DNA from: Devosia lucknowensis
GTDB taxonomy: Bacteria; Pseudomonadota; Alphaproteobacteria; Rhizobiales; Devosiaceae
Length of the DNA: 64,000 nucleotides
Reading direction: 5' to 3'
Assembly: GCF_900177655.1 (NCBI RefSeq)
Contig: NZ_FXWK01000002.1
Coordinates: forward strand, 310,001-374,000
In this document: positions 19,943-27,944 of the stretch, in pieces
How the letters are laid out: each line of letters starts with the position of its first letter
Numbering within the stretch: the stretch's first letter is position 1
Translations under genes and position numbers: made by a program
Notes under the pieces: generated by a model
What the model was told of the DNA's origin: nothing
Databases searched by the model: none
The model's input: the letters and a program-made list of their open reading frames with translations, nothing else

Positions 19943-21097
19943 ATGGCTAACGAGACGGCGGGCAAACGCCCATATCAGATCTGCGCGAACTGCATCATGG
20001 ACACCACCGATTCCAAGATTGTCTTCGATGATCGCGGATGGTGCGAATATTGCAATAATTATCACCAGAATATCGTGCCCCACTGGCACCCGAACGAACA
20101 GGGCATGCGTGAACTCGAGCCTATGCTCGAGCAGATCCGCCGTGATGGTAAGGGCAAGGATCATGATTGCATCATCGGCATCAGCGGCGGCGTCGATAGC
20201 TCTTATGTGGTTTACCTGGCGAAGGAGAAGTTTGGTCTTCGTCCCCTGCTGTTCCACGTCGATGCCGGCTGGAACTCGCAGCAGGCTGTTCACAATATCG
20301 AGCGCTTGGTCGACGGGCTCGGGCTGGACCTGCACACCGAGGTCATCAACTGGCAGGAGATGAAAGATCTCCAGCTGGCCTTCTTCAAGGCGCAGGTGCC
20401 CCATCTCGATACGCCGCAAGACCACGCTTTCTTTGCCGGCCTCTATAATTATGCGGCGAAGAATGGCGTGAAGTACATTCTGACCGGCGCCAATTATTCG
20501 ACCGAATGCGTGCGTGAACCGCTCGAATGGCACTACCATGCCTCGGATCTGCGCCAGCTCAAGGATATCCACAAGCGCTTCGGAACGCGACCGCTCAAGA
20601 CGTTCCCGCTGGCGGATATCTTCACCTTCAAGCTCTACTACCGCTTCGTGAAGAACGTGCGGGTGGTCAAGCCGCTCAATCACATTCCTTTCTTCAAGGA
20701 AGCGGCGATGCAGGAGCTGTCCGACAAGTTCGGGTGGCAGCGATACGCCCATAAGCACTATGAATCGCGTTTTACCCGCTTCTACGAAGGCTACTGGCTG
20801 CCGACGAAATTCGGCTACGACAAGCGCCGTGCCCATTTCTCGAGCCTCATCCTCACCGGTCAGATGACGCGCGACGAAGCGCTCGAGAAGATCGCCCAGC
20901 CTGCCTACAACCCCGAAGACGTTAACCAAGACTTCGAATACATCGCGACCAAGCTCGGCCTCACCGTCGAAGAGTTGCGCGCGCTCCACGCCGGTCCGAA
21001 CAAGACCTACAAAGACTATAAGAATGCCATGACCTTCATCGACCTTGGCACTCGCGTGTTGCGCGCCCTGGGCATTCAGAAGGCTGTGATGCGATGA
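19943..21097 (+). CDS. wbpG: N-acetyl sugar amidotransferase
   Basis: 384 aa from ATG 19943, with AGGGA 6 bases upstream; the frame is open from 19754, but the family starts at MANETAGKRPYQICANCIMD. CANCIMDTTD and CEYCNNYHQN supply paired Cys, and CIIGISGGVDSSYVVYLAKE is a PP-loop that adenylates the acetamido oxygen. Ammonia comes from the HisH-like glutaminase encoded next. In P. aeruginosa O5, WbpG/HisH2/HisF2 are needed for the acetamidino group of ManNAc3NAmA; the same modification here is inferred. It overlaps hisH by 4 bases. Confidence 0.9.
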   Translation: MANETAGKRPYQICANCIMDTTDSKIVFDDRGWCEYCNNYHQNIVPHWHPNEQGMRELEPMLEQIRRDGKGKDHDCIIGISGGVDSSYVVYLAKEKFGLRPLLFHVDAGWNSQQAVHNIERLVDGLGLDLHTEVINWQEMKDLQLAFFKAQVPHLDTPQDHAFFAGLYNYAAKNGVKYILTGANYSTECVREPLEWHYHASDLRQLKDIHKRFGTRPLKTFPLADIFTFKLYYRFVKNVRVVKPLNHIPFFKEAAMQELSDKFGWQRYAHKHYESRFTRFYEGYWLPTKFGYDKRRAHFSSLILTGQMTRDEALEKIAQPAYNPEDVNQDFEYIATKLGLTVEELRALHAGPNKTYKDYKNAMTFIDLGTRVLRALGIQKAVMR

Positions 21098-21708
21098 TCA
21101 CGATTGTCGATTATGGGCTGGGGAACATCAAGGCGTTCTCCAACATGTACAAGCGCCTCAACATCGAGACGCGTCTTGCCCGCTCTGCCGAAGAATTGCA
21201 GGCGGCGACCAAACTCATTCTGCCCGGTGTGGGTCACTTCGACCACGCCATGGACCTGCTCGATAGCTCGGGCATGCGCGCCACGCTCGACGACCTGGTG
21301 ATGAACAAGCGTGTCCCTGTCGTTGGCATCTGCGTTGGCATGCAGATTCTTGCTAATAGTAGCGACGAGGGCAAGCGATCCGGCCTGGGCTGGGTTCCGG
21401 GACACGTCCAGTCGCTCCGCAAGCTGCCTATCGGGAACGACATGCCCCTACCCCATATGGGTTGGAACGATGTTTCCGCAACGCAATCCTTCGGCCTTTT
21501 CACGGGCCTCGAAACCGACGCGCGTTTCTACTTTCTGCACTCGTTCTACTTCGCTGCCGCGAACGAGAATGATGTGGCCGCCATTGTCAATTATGGCCAG
21601 GACTTCCCCTGCATCGTGCACTCGGGCAATGTCACCGGCGTGCAGTTCCACCCCGAGAAGAGCCATCACTGGGGCGCACGGCTCCTCAAGAACTTCGCCG
21701 AGCTTTAA
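21094..21708 (+). CDS. hisH: HisH-type glutamine amidotransferase subunit for sugar amidination
   Basis: 204 aa, a class I glutaminase. The nucleophile is in GICVGMQILA (Cys near residue 77), and the His-Glu pair in GVQFHPEKSHHWG near 185. It is homologous to the histidine-pathway HisH, but its place between wbpG and a hisF copy, with no other his genes, shows it is the polysaccharide paralogue (HisH2/WbpH-type) that releases ammonia for WbpG. The start overlaps the wbpG stop (ATGA). Confidence 0.88.
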   Translation: MITIVDYGLGNIKAFSNMYKRLNIETRLARSAEELQAATKLILPGVGHFDHAMDLLDSSGMRATLDDLVMNKRVPVVGICVGMQILANSSDEGKRSGLGWVPGHVQSLRKLPIGNDMPLPHMGWNDVSATQSFGLFTGLETDARFYFLHSFYFAAANENDVAAIVNYGQDFPCIVHSGNVTGVQFHPEKSHHWGARLLKNFAEL

Positions 21709-21711
21709 ACC

Positions 21712-22491
21712 GTGCTTCGACCGAGAATAATTCCCTGCCTGCTGGTCAGCGACGGCGGCCTGGTGAAAACCCAGCGCTTTAAGGATCCCAAATATGTTGG
21801 CGATCCGATCAATGCGGTGAAGATCTTCAACGAGAAGGAGGCCGACGAGCTCGTCGTCCTCGATATCGACGCCAGCACCCAGCGCCGCGAGCCCGACTTC
21901 ACCATGATCGGCCATCTGGCCGTCGAATGCCGCATGCCGCTCTGCTATGGTGGCGGGATCACGACACGCGAACAGGCCAAGCGCATTATCGGCCTGGGTG
22001 TCGAAAAGGTCGCCATCAGCGCCGCAGCCATAGACGACCCCGGCCTCGTCTCCCAGACTGCCGACGAAGTGGGCAGCCAGAGCGTGGTCGTGGTGCTCGA
22101 CGTCAGAAAGCCCATGTTCGGCAAGGACTTCGACGTCTATACCCACAATGGCAGCAGGAAGGCGCGCGGCGGGCTGGCCTCACTCGTGGCCGAGTTCGAA
22201 AGCCGCGGGGCCGGCGAACTGGTCATCAATTCCATCGACCGAGACGGCATGATGAAGGGCTATGATCTCGATCTGGCCGAACGCATCCGCTCCACCACCA
22301 GACTGCCGGTAACGATCCTCGGCGGAGCCGGTTCGCTCGACGATATCGGCGCGCTCATAGGCCGTTGCGGCATCATCGGCGCCTCTGCCGGAAGCCTCTT
22401 CGTGTTCAAGGGCAATTATCGGGCGGTCTTGATCAATTATCCGAACCCGGCGCAAAAGGACGAGATCGTCCATAATAATCTGGCGCGCTGA
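21712..22491 (+). CDS. hisF: HisF-type cyclase paralogue for sugar amidination
   Basis: 259 aa from GTG 21712, 3 bases after hisH. It is a TIM barrel related to imidazole glycerol phosphate synthase: PRIIPCLLVSDGGLVKTQRF carries the equivalents of the first catalytic Asp region, and VINSIDRDGMMKGYDLDL carries the second Asp. In WbpG systems this protein forms the ammonia channel with HisH rather than making histidine. The pair is therefore annotated as the surface-sugar paralogue. Confidence 0.88.
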   Translation: MLRPRIIPCLLVSDGGLVKTQRFKDPKYVGDPINAVKIFNEKEADELVVLDIDASTQRREPDFTMIGHLAVECRMPLCYGGGITTREQAKRIIGLGVEKVAISAAAIDDPGLVSQTADEVGSQSVVVVLDVRKPMFGKDFDVYTHNGSRKARGGLASLVAEFESRGAGELVINSIDRDGMMKGYDLDLAERIRSTTRLPVTILGGAGSLDDIGALIGRCGIIGASAGSLFVFKGNYRAVLINYPNPAQKDEIVHNNLAR

Positions 22492-22564
22492 CGCGCGCTG
22501 CCGAGAAATGCATCAGCTTCGAGCGTGGCCTGCCACGGCTCGACGAGAAATGGAACAGACAGGC

Positions 22565-23599
22565 ATGTTCGACGGCAAGACCCTCTTGATCACCGGAGGC
22601 ACCGGCTCCTTCGGGAATACGGTCCTCAAGCGGTTTCTGGACACCGGCATTAGCGAGATCCGCGTGTTCAGCCGCGACGAGAAAAAGCAGGACGACCAGC
22701 GCAAGAAGTTCCAGAGCGACAAGCTCAAGTTCTATATCGGCGACGTGCGCGATCCGGGCAGCATTCTGTCGGCCACGCGCGGGGTCGATTTCATCTTTCA
22801 CGCCGCAGCGCTCAAGCAGGTCCCGTCCTGCGAGTTCCATCCCATGGAAGCGGTCAAGACCAATGTTCTCGGCACGGAGAACGTGCTCGAAGCCGCCATC
22901 CAAAACGGTGTGAGCCGGGTCGTGTGCCTCTCGACCGACAAGGCGGTGTATCCGATCAACGCCATGGGCATTTCCAAGGCGCTGATGGAAAAGGTCATGG
23001 TCGCGAAGTCGCGCGAGCTGGCAAAGTCGCAGACGGTTATCTGCGGCACCCGCTACGGCAATGTCATGGCTTCGCGCGGTTCGGTCATCCCGCTCTTCGC
23101 CCAGCAGATCGGCGCCAACAAGCCGATCACGATCACGGATCCCAACATGACGCGGTTCATGATGACCTTGTCCGACGCGGTGGACCTCGTGCTCTACGCG
23201 TTCACCCATGGGAACAACGGCGACATCTTCGTGCAGAAGGCACCTGCCGCCACGATCGGCGTTCTCGCGGAGGCGATGCGCAAGCGTCTCGGCGTTGCTC
23301 AGCACCCGATCGACGTCATCGGTACGCGCCACGGCGAAAAGCTCTATGAGACGCTGCTCAGCCGGGAAGAAATGGCCAATGCGGTCGACATGGGCGACTA
23401 TTACCGCATTCCGCCCGATCTGCGCGACCTCAACTATGCCAAATATGTCGAACAGGGCGAAACGACGATCACCCGTGCCGAGGACTATAATTCGCACAAT
23501 ACCACGCGACTTGACGTCGACGGGATGGGAGAATTGCTGATGAAGCTGGACTTCTTCCGCGATCTCGTGGCCGGACGCACGCCGACCCTGGAGGACTGA
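22565..23599 (+). CDS. fnlA: UDP-GlcNAc 4,6-dehydratase/5-epimerase (L-FucNAc pathway)
   Basis: 344 aa from ATG 22565, equal to the typical length of WbjB/FnlA; in-frame ATGs at 22508 and 22550 would add a non-conserved leader. The SDR motif LLITGGTGSFGNTVLKRFL opens the protein, FHAAALKQVPSCEFHPMEA follows near 80, and the active site is STDKAVYPINAMGISK with Met-x3-Lys. It starts UDP-L-FucNAc synthesis from UDP-GlcNAc. fnlB and fnlC follow with 1-base overlaps, exactly the order known from E. coli O26 and P. aeruginosa O11. Confidence 0.92.
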   Translation: MFDGKTLLITGGTGSFGNTVLKRFLDTGISEIRVFSRDEKKQDDQRKKFQSDKLKFYIGDVRDPGSILSATRGVDFIFHAAALKQVPSCEFHPMEAVKTNVLGTENVLEAAIQNGVSRVVCLSTDKAVYPINAMGISKALMEKVMVAKSRELAKSQTVICGTRYGNVMASRGSVIPLFAQQIGANKPITITDPNMTRFMMTLSDAVDLVLYAFTHGNNGDIFVQKAPAATIGVLAEAMRKRLGVAQHPIDVIGTRHGEKLYETLLSREEMANAVDMGDYYRIPPDLRDLNYAKYVEQGETTITRAEDYNSHNTTRLDVDGMGELLMKLDFFRDLVAGRTPTLED

Positions 23600-24705
23600 T
23601 GCCCACCATCGCTGTTACCGGAGCCAATGGTTTCATCGGCAGGAATCTCGTCGTGCGCCTAGGCGAGGCCAACCACCAGATCATCGAGATCGCGCGTGAT
23701 CTCGACTTCGCGGCGATGGTGGAAAAGCTCAGTGGCGCAGAATTCGTCGTGCATCTTGCCGGTGTCAACCGGCCCGAGACCGAGGCCGAGTTCGAAACCG
23801 GCAATGTCGGGATGAGCGAGAAACTCGCCCGGGCCCTGCATCAACTCGAACAGCCGCTGCCGCTGGTATTCTCGTCGTCCATCCACGCCGACCTCGACAA
23901 TCCCTACGGCCGGTCGAAGCGCGCCGCAGAGGCTGTGTTGGTTGAATACGGCAAGGTCGCGGGCGCGCCTGTTCATATCTGGCGGCTTCCCAATGTCTTC
24001 GGCAAATGGTGCCGGCCGAACTACAATTCGGTCGTGGCGACCTTCTGCAACAACATCGCCAAAGGCTTGCCGATCAAGGTCACCGACCCGGGCGCTGCTC
24101 TCCATCTCGTCTATATCGACGACGTCGTCGACGCGCTTCTCGCCCTCATCGCCAATGGCGGCGCTCAACCAGTTTCGGTCGAGCCGGCTTATCAGACGAC
24201 GCTGGGCGAGCTTGTCACCGAAATCGAGACGCTTCGAGACAGTCGACAGACGCTCGTGACCGGCGCTGTGGGCACCGGCTTCAGGCGAGCCCTGCACGCC
24301 ACCTATCTCAGCTATCTCGAACCCGTGAATTTTTCCTATCCGCTGGTGACGCACACCGATCCGCGCGGCACCTTCGCCGAAATGCTGCGCACCCCCGATG
24401 CGGGACAGTTCTCCTTCTTTACCGCCCATCCCGGCATTACCCGCGGCGGGCATTATCACCACAGCAAGACCGAGAAGTTCCTGGTCGTCCAGGGCAAGGC
24501 GCGCTTCGGCTTCCGCCATGTCCTCACCGATGAAACCTTTACCCTCGACACCGACGCCAGCCTGCCCCAGGTGGTGGAGACGGTCCCCGGCTGGTCCCAC
24601 GACATTACCAATATCGGGGACGACACCATGGTCGTCATGCTCTGGGCCAATGAAGTGTTCGATCGCAACAAGCCCGATACCATAACCGCCAGGGTCCTGC
24701 CGTAA
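23599..24705 (+). CDS. fnlB: UDP-4-keto-6-deoxy-HexNAc epimerase/reductase with C-terminal cupin
   Basis: 368 aa. The N-terminal SDR domain (AVTGANGFIGRNLVVRL; NPYGRSKRAAEAVL with Tyr-x3-Lys near 106) is followed by a cupin-like C-terminal domain from about residue 245 (GITRGGHYHHSKTEKFLVVQ, clustered His). This two-domain layout is that of WbjC/FnlB, which performs C3 epimerisation and C4 reduction. The ATG overlaps the fnlA stop by one base. Confidence 0.9.
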   Translation: MPTIAVTGANGFIGRNLVVRLGEANHQIIEIARDLDFAAMVEKLSGAEFVVHLAGVNRPETEAEFETGNVGMSEKLARALHQLEQPLPLVFSSSIHADLDNPYGRSKRAAEAVLVEYGKVAGAPVHIWRLPNVFGKWCRPNYNSVVATFCNNIAKGLPIKVTDPGAALHLVYIDDVVDALLALIANGGAQPVSVEPAYQTTLGELVTEIETLRDSRQTLVTGAVGTGFRRALHATYLSYLEPVNFSYPLVTHTDPRGTFAEMLRTPDAGQFSFFTAHPGITRGGHYHHSKTEKFLVVQGKARFGFRHVLTDETFTLDTDASLPQVVETVPGWSHDITNIGDDTMVVMLWANEVFDRNKPDTITARVLP

Positions 24706-25838
24706 TGAAGCGCCTGAAAGTTGCCACGGTCGTCGGTACGCGGCCCGAAATCATCCGCCTGTCACGGGTCCTCGCCAAGCTCGACGAACATTGCGAGCAT
24801 CTGCTGATCCATACGGGCCAGAACTACGACTACGAACTGAACGAGATCTTCTTCAGCGATCTCGGCGTTCGCCGTCCCGACATTTTCCTCGATGCGGCAG
24901 GAGAAACGGTGGCTCAGACCATCGGCAATATCATCGGCAAGGTCGATGCCGTTCTGGCCGAGCACCAGCCCGAGGCGCTGCTTGTGCTAGGCGATACCAA
25001 TTCCTGCCTCGCCGTGATCCCGGCCAAGCGCCGCAAGGTGCCGATTTTTCACATGGAGGCCGGCAATCGGTGCTTCGACATGCGCGTGCCCGAGGAGATC
25101 AACCGCCGTATCGTAGACCATACGGCGGACATCAATCTGACCTATTCCGATATCGCCCGGGAATATCTCCTGCGCGAGGGATTGCCGCCCGATCGGACGA
25201 TCAAGACCGGATCCCCCATGTTCGAAGTACTGACCCACTATCGCGGCCAGATCGATGCTTCGGACGCGCGCCAACGCCTCGGCCTGATGGACGGCAGATA
25301 CACCGTGGTCAGCGCGCACCGGGAAGAAAATGTCGACTCCGAGGTCAATTTCGGCAAGCTCATCACCCTTTTGAACGGCGTGGCTGAGCAGTTTGACGAA
25401 CCGGTCATCGTATCCACCCACCCGCGCACCAAAAAGCGGATTGATGCCGTCGGGGCAACGTTCCACCGCCATGTCCGACTGATGAAGCCGCTTGGGTTTC
25501 ATGACTACGTCAATCTGCAGATGGGCGCTCGGGTGGTGATGTCGGATAGCGGCACGATTACGGAAGAATCCTCCATCCTCAATTTTCCGGCGGTGAACCT
25601 GCGCGAAGCTCACGAGCGGCCCGAAGGGATGGAAGAGGCGTCCGTGATGATGACGGGCCTCGACCTGGAGCGGGTCTTGCAGGCCATCTCCATCCTCGAA
25701 AGCCAGGGGCGTGGAACTGAACGCTGTATCCGGCTGGTCGGCGATTATTCCATGCCTAATGTGTCGGATAAGGTCGTTCGCATCGTTCATTCCTATCGGG
25801 ACTACGTCATGCGCACGGTCTGGAAACAGACCATCTAG
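24705..25838 (+). CDS. fnlC: UDP-N-acetyl-L-talosamine/fucosamine 2-epimerase
   Basis: 377 aa, WbjD/FnlC, related to WecB. VATVVGTRPEIIRLSRVL opens the protein; LLIHTGQNYDYELNEIFF, FHMEAGNRCFDMRVPEEINR and MSDSGTITEESSILNFP near 285 are the expected motifs. It performs the final C2 epimerisation to UDP-L-FucNAc. It differs from the other 2-epimerase of the window (16754) by the GNRCFDMR variant and by operon context. It ends 2 bases before the WbuB-like gene. Confidence 0.9.
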   Translation: MKRLKVATVVGTRPEIIRLSRVLAKLDEHCEHLLIHTGQNYDYELNEIFFSDLGVRRPDIFLDAAGETVAQTIGNIIGKVDAVLAEHQPEALLVLGDTNSCLAVIPAKRRKVPIFHMEAGNRCFDMRVPEEINRRIVDHTADINLTYSDIAREYLLREGLPPDRTIKTGSPMFEVLTHYRGQIDASDARQRLGLMDGRYTVVSAHREENVDSEVNFGKLITLLNGVAEQFDEPVIVSTHPRTKKRIDAVGATFHRHVRLMKPLGFHDYVNLQMGARVVMSDSGTITEESSILNFPAVNLREAHERPEGMEEASVMMTGLDLERVLQAISILESQGRGTERCIRLVGDYSMPNVSDKVVRIVHSYRDYVMRTVWKQTI

Positions 25839-25840
25839 AA

Positions 25841-27094
25841 ATGCGAATTCTTGTCATCAGCCAATATTTCTGGCCGGAGAATTTTCGGATCAACGACCTT
25901 GTGGCGGAACTGGTCAATCGCGGCCACGAATTAACCGTGCTGACCGGAAAGCCCAATTACCCACGCGGCGAAATCTTTCCGGAATTTTTGGCAGCGCCTC
26001 AGGCGTACAACAGCTTCGAAGGCGCGGAAGTGGTGCGCGTCGGCCTTTTGCCACGGGGGCGTGGCGGCTTGCGACTGATGCTGAACTATCTGTCGTTCAT
26101 GATTTCCGCCAGTGTCGTCGGATCCTGGAAACTGCGTGGACGAAAAGTTGAAGCCATTTTTGTCTTCGAGCCCTCTCCGATCACCATCGGCATCCCGGCC
26201 ATCGTCCTCAAATGGCTCAAGCGCGCTCCGATCGCCTTCTGGGTGCTCGATCTCTGGCCGCAGTCCCTCGAAGCGGTTGGCGCTGTTCGGTCCAGGGCGG
26301 TCTTGCGCCTCGTCGACCATCTGGTTCGATTTATCTACCGGCACTGCGATGCCGTCCTGGCGCAGTCAAGAAGCTTTATGACCGCGATCGGAGAGCAGAT
26401 CGACGATCCGAAGCGGATTATATATTTTCCCAGTTGGGCCGAGCCTGCGCCGACAATCGACAGCGTGATCCCCGCCCCTGAAATTGAGGCGCGCCCTGAT
26501 CTCTTTGACATCGTGTTCACCGGAAATGTCGGCGAGGCGCAGGATTTTGCCGCCGTTCTCATGGCTGCCCAGGCGCTGCGCAATGAGCCAGTGCGCTGGA
26601 TCATCGTCGGCGACGGACGCAAGTCGGCATGGCTCGCTGAAGAGGTCCAACGCCTGAACCTGCAAGATCAAGTCCTTCTCCCGGGACGCTTTGGTCTCGA
26701 CAGGATGCCGTCGTTCTTCCGCCACGCGGATGCATTGCTCGTCTCGCTTCGGAACGAGCCGATATTTGCCTTGACCATCCCGGGAAAATTGCAGTCCTAC
26801 CTGGGCGCTGGCATCCCCATCCTTGCCATGCTCAATGGTGAGGGCGCCGAGATCGTCACGACTTCCGGCGCCGGAATGGCGGTTGCCGCTGGCGATGGTG
26901 CCGGCCTGGCAGAAGCCGTTCTCAAGATGCGCATGCTTGATCCCGAGCAGCGGGCGAAAATGGGTGAGCGGGGTCTGGCCTGCATTGCCAAGCAGTTCGA
27001 CCGCGACAAGCTCATCGCCCAGCTGGAAGGAATCCTGTTTACGCTTGAGCAAGGCGTCAAAACGAGGCGCGACTTTGAGGGTGTAAATGGCTAG
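25841..27094 (+). CDS. wbuB: WbuB-like GT4 transferase, probable L-FucNAc transferase
   Basis: 417 aa GT-B enzyme. RILVISQYFWPENFRINDLV at the N-terminus and VLTGKPNYPRGEIF are typical of the WbuB/WbjE group; the C-terminal domain has IVFTGNVGEAQDFAAVL and PGKLQSYLGAGIPILAMLNG, with a Glu in the following segment. Directly following fnlABC it matches the E. coli O26 order fnlA-fnlB-fnlC-wbuB, so L-FucNAc transfer is likely. It is the last gene of the polysaccharide locus in this window. Confidence 0.88.
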   Translation: MRILVISQYFWPENFRINDLVAELVNRGHELTVLTGKPNYPRGEIFPEFLAAPQAYNSFEGAEVVRVGLLPRGRGGLRLMLNYLSFMISASVVGSWKLRGRKVEAIFVFEPSPITIGIPAIVLKWLKRAPIAFWVLDLWPQSLEAVGAVRSRAVLRLVDHLVRFIYRHCDAVLAQSRSFMTAIGEQIDDPKRIIYFPSWAEPAPTIDSVIPAPEIEARPDLFDIVFTGNVGEAQDFAAVLMAAQALRNEPVRWIIVGDGRKSAWLAEEVQRLNLQDQVLLPGRFGLDRMPSFFRHADALLVSLRNEPIFALTIPGKLQSYLGAGIPILAMLNGEGAEIVTTSGAGMAVAAGDGAGLAEAVLKMRMLDPEQRAKMGERGLACIAKQFDRDKLIAQLEGILFTLEQGVKTRRDFEGVNG

Positions 27095-27497
27095 AGCTGC
27101 TAGGAGGCCGGGATGAAGTTTGCTGGAATGGCGTTCGCTGCCGAGCTTTCGCTTCCCTTCTCCTAAGCTCATTTCGGATCGTAGTTTGTCCGTGGGCGAT
27201 GTACGGGTGAAGATTGACGAAGATGGTCGTGAAGACGGCCAGAGGACTTCTGGGCGGAAGCAATTGCACGACCTAGGCTTGTTGCGGCCGATCGACAAAC
27301 GCAACACGGTTCGGAATAGGCCAAGTCAGTTGGAAGATTGTTCAATGACTGCCGTTACCGATTAGCCTTCGCTGGTGGCTGTCGTATCGGAGACTGGTTC
27401 CGCGCTCCCCTGGCCGAGTGTGGCATCGCTGCGTGCACCGCTTCAAAGACCAACCGCAAGATACCGATCTCCCATGACGCAAGGCTACCCGTTCGCA
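27095..27497. other. Intergenic boundary between polysaccharide locus and accessory region
   Basis: About 400 bases without a recognisable gene. Composition changes and short frames on both strands lack homology or ribosome binding sites. It is the transition from the glycan cluster into mobile-element sequence. I compared it by eye with the 3' end of tRNA-Arg at 41030 and found no copy that would mark the far attachment site. Confidence 0.4.
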
Positions 27498-27944
27498 TCA
27501 GGGAATGCCCCGGACATCTAGGTCAACATTTTCGATGTATCTGGCGACCACATCTGCCGATTTCCATCCACCAGCACGCATGATCTGAGGCAGCCCCAAG
27601 CCGTTCAGCGTCAATTGTTGCGCTGCGCCAACCCGCAGCGAATGGCCGGATAAACGTCGCTCTAGCTCCCCCTCGATGCAAGCTAGCTCCGTAAGTTTTT
27701 TCAGCACTCGCGACACCGTCAGGGGCTGGAGATACGTCGGTCGAATGGTAGAGCCGAATACAGGTCGCAGCAGCGCCCCTCGAGTGATCGCAGCCTGGGC
27801 GATCCCCTCGCGCACAATGTTGCTAGTCCCAGTGGAAAGTCGTGCCGTGCGACCCGCACCTTCAGGATCATTTTTAGCTCGTCGAATAAGAATGGTGAAC
27901 CTCCCGTCCTCCGTTGGCGTCAAGTCTTCGACTGACAGCGCCAA
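27498..27944 (-). pseudogene. Tyrosine recombinase, C-terminal fragment
   Basis: About 148 codons homologous to the catalytic domain of phage-type integrases: LALSVEDL, then a Lys in IRRAKND, the HSLRVGAAQ box (His-x-x-Arg), a Trp in GGWKSAD and the nucleophile in VARYIENVD. The N-terminal DNA-binding half and the first catalytic Arg are absent. The fragment begins where the AAA-protease frame loses its expected ending, so a deletion has joined the two genes tail to head. It is unlikely to be active. Confidence 0.8.

Noticed and set aside
21094..22491. hisH and hisF as histidine-biosynthesis genes
   Set aside because: They follow wbpG with overlaps and no other his gene is present; the known pairing in sugar amidination explains them better.
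27095..27497. Far attachment site duplicating the tRNA-Arg 3' end
   Set aside because: Looked for the tRNA 3' sequence here and in other gaps to the left; no convincing match by eye. It may lie outside the window or be lost.
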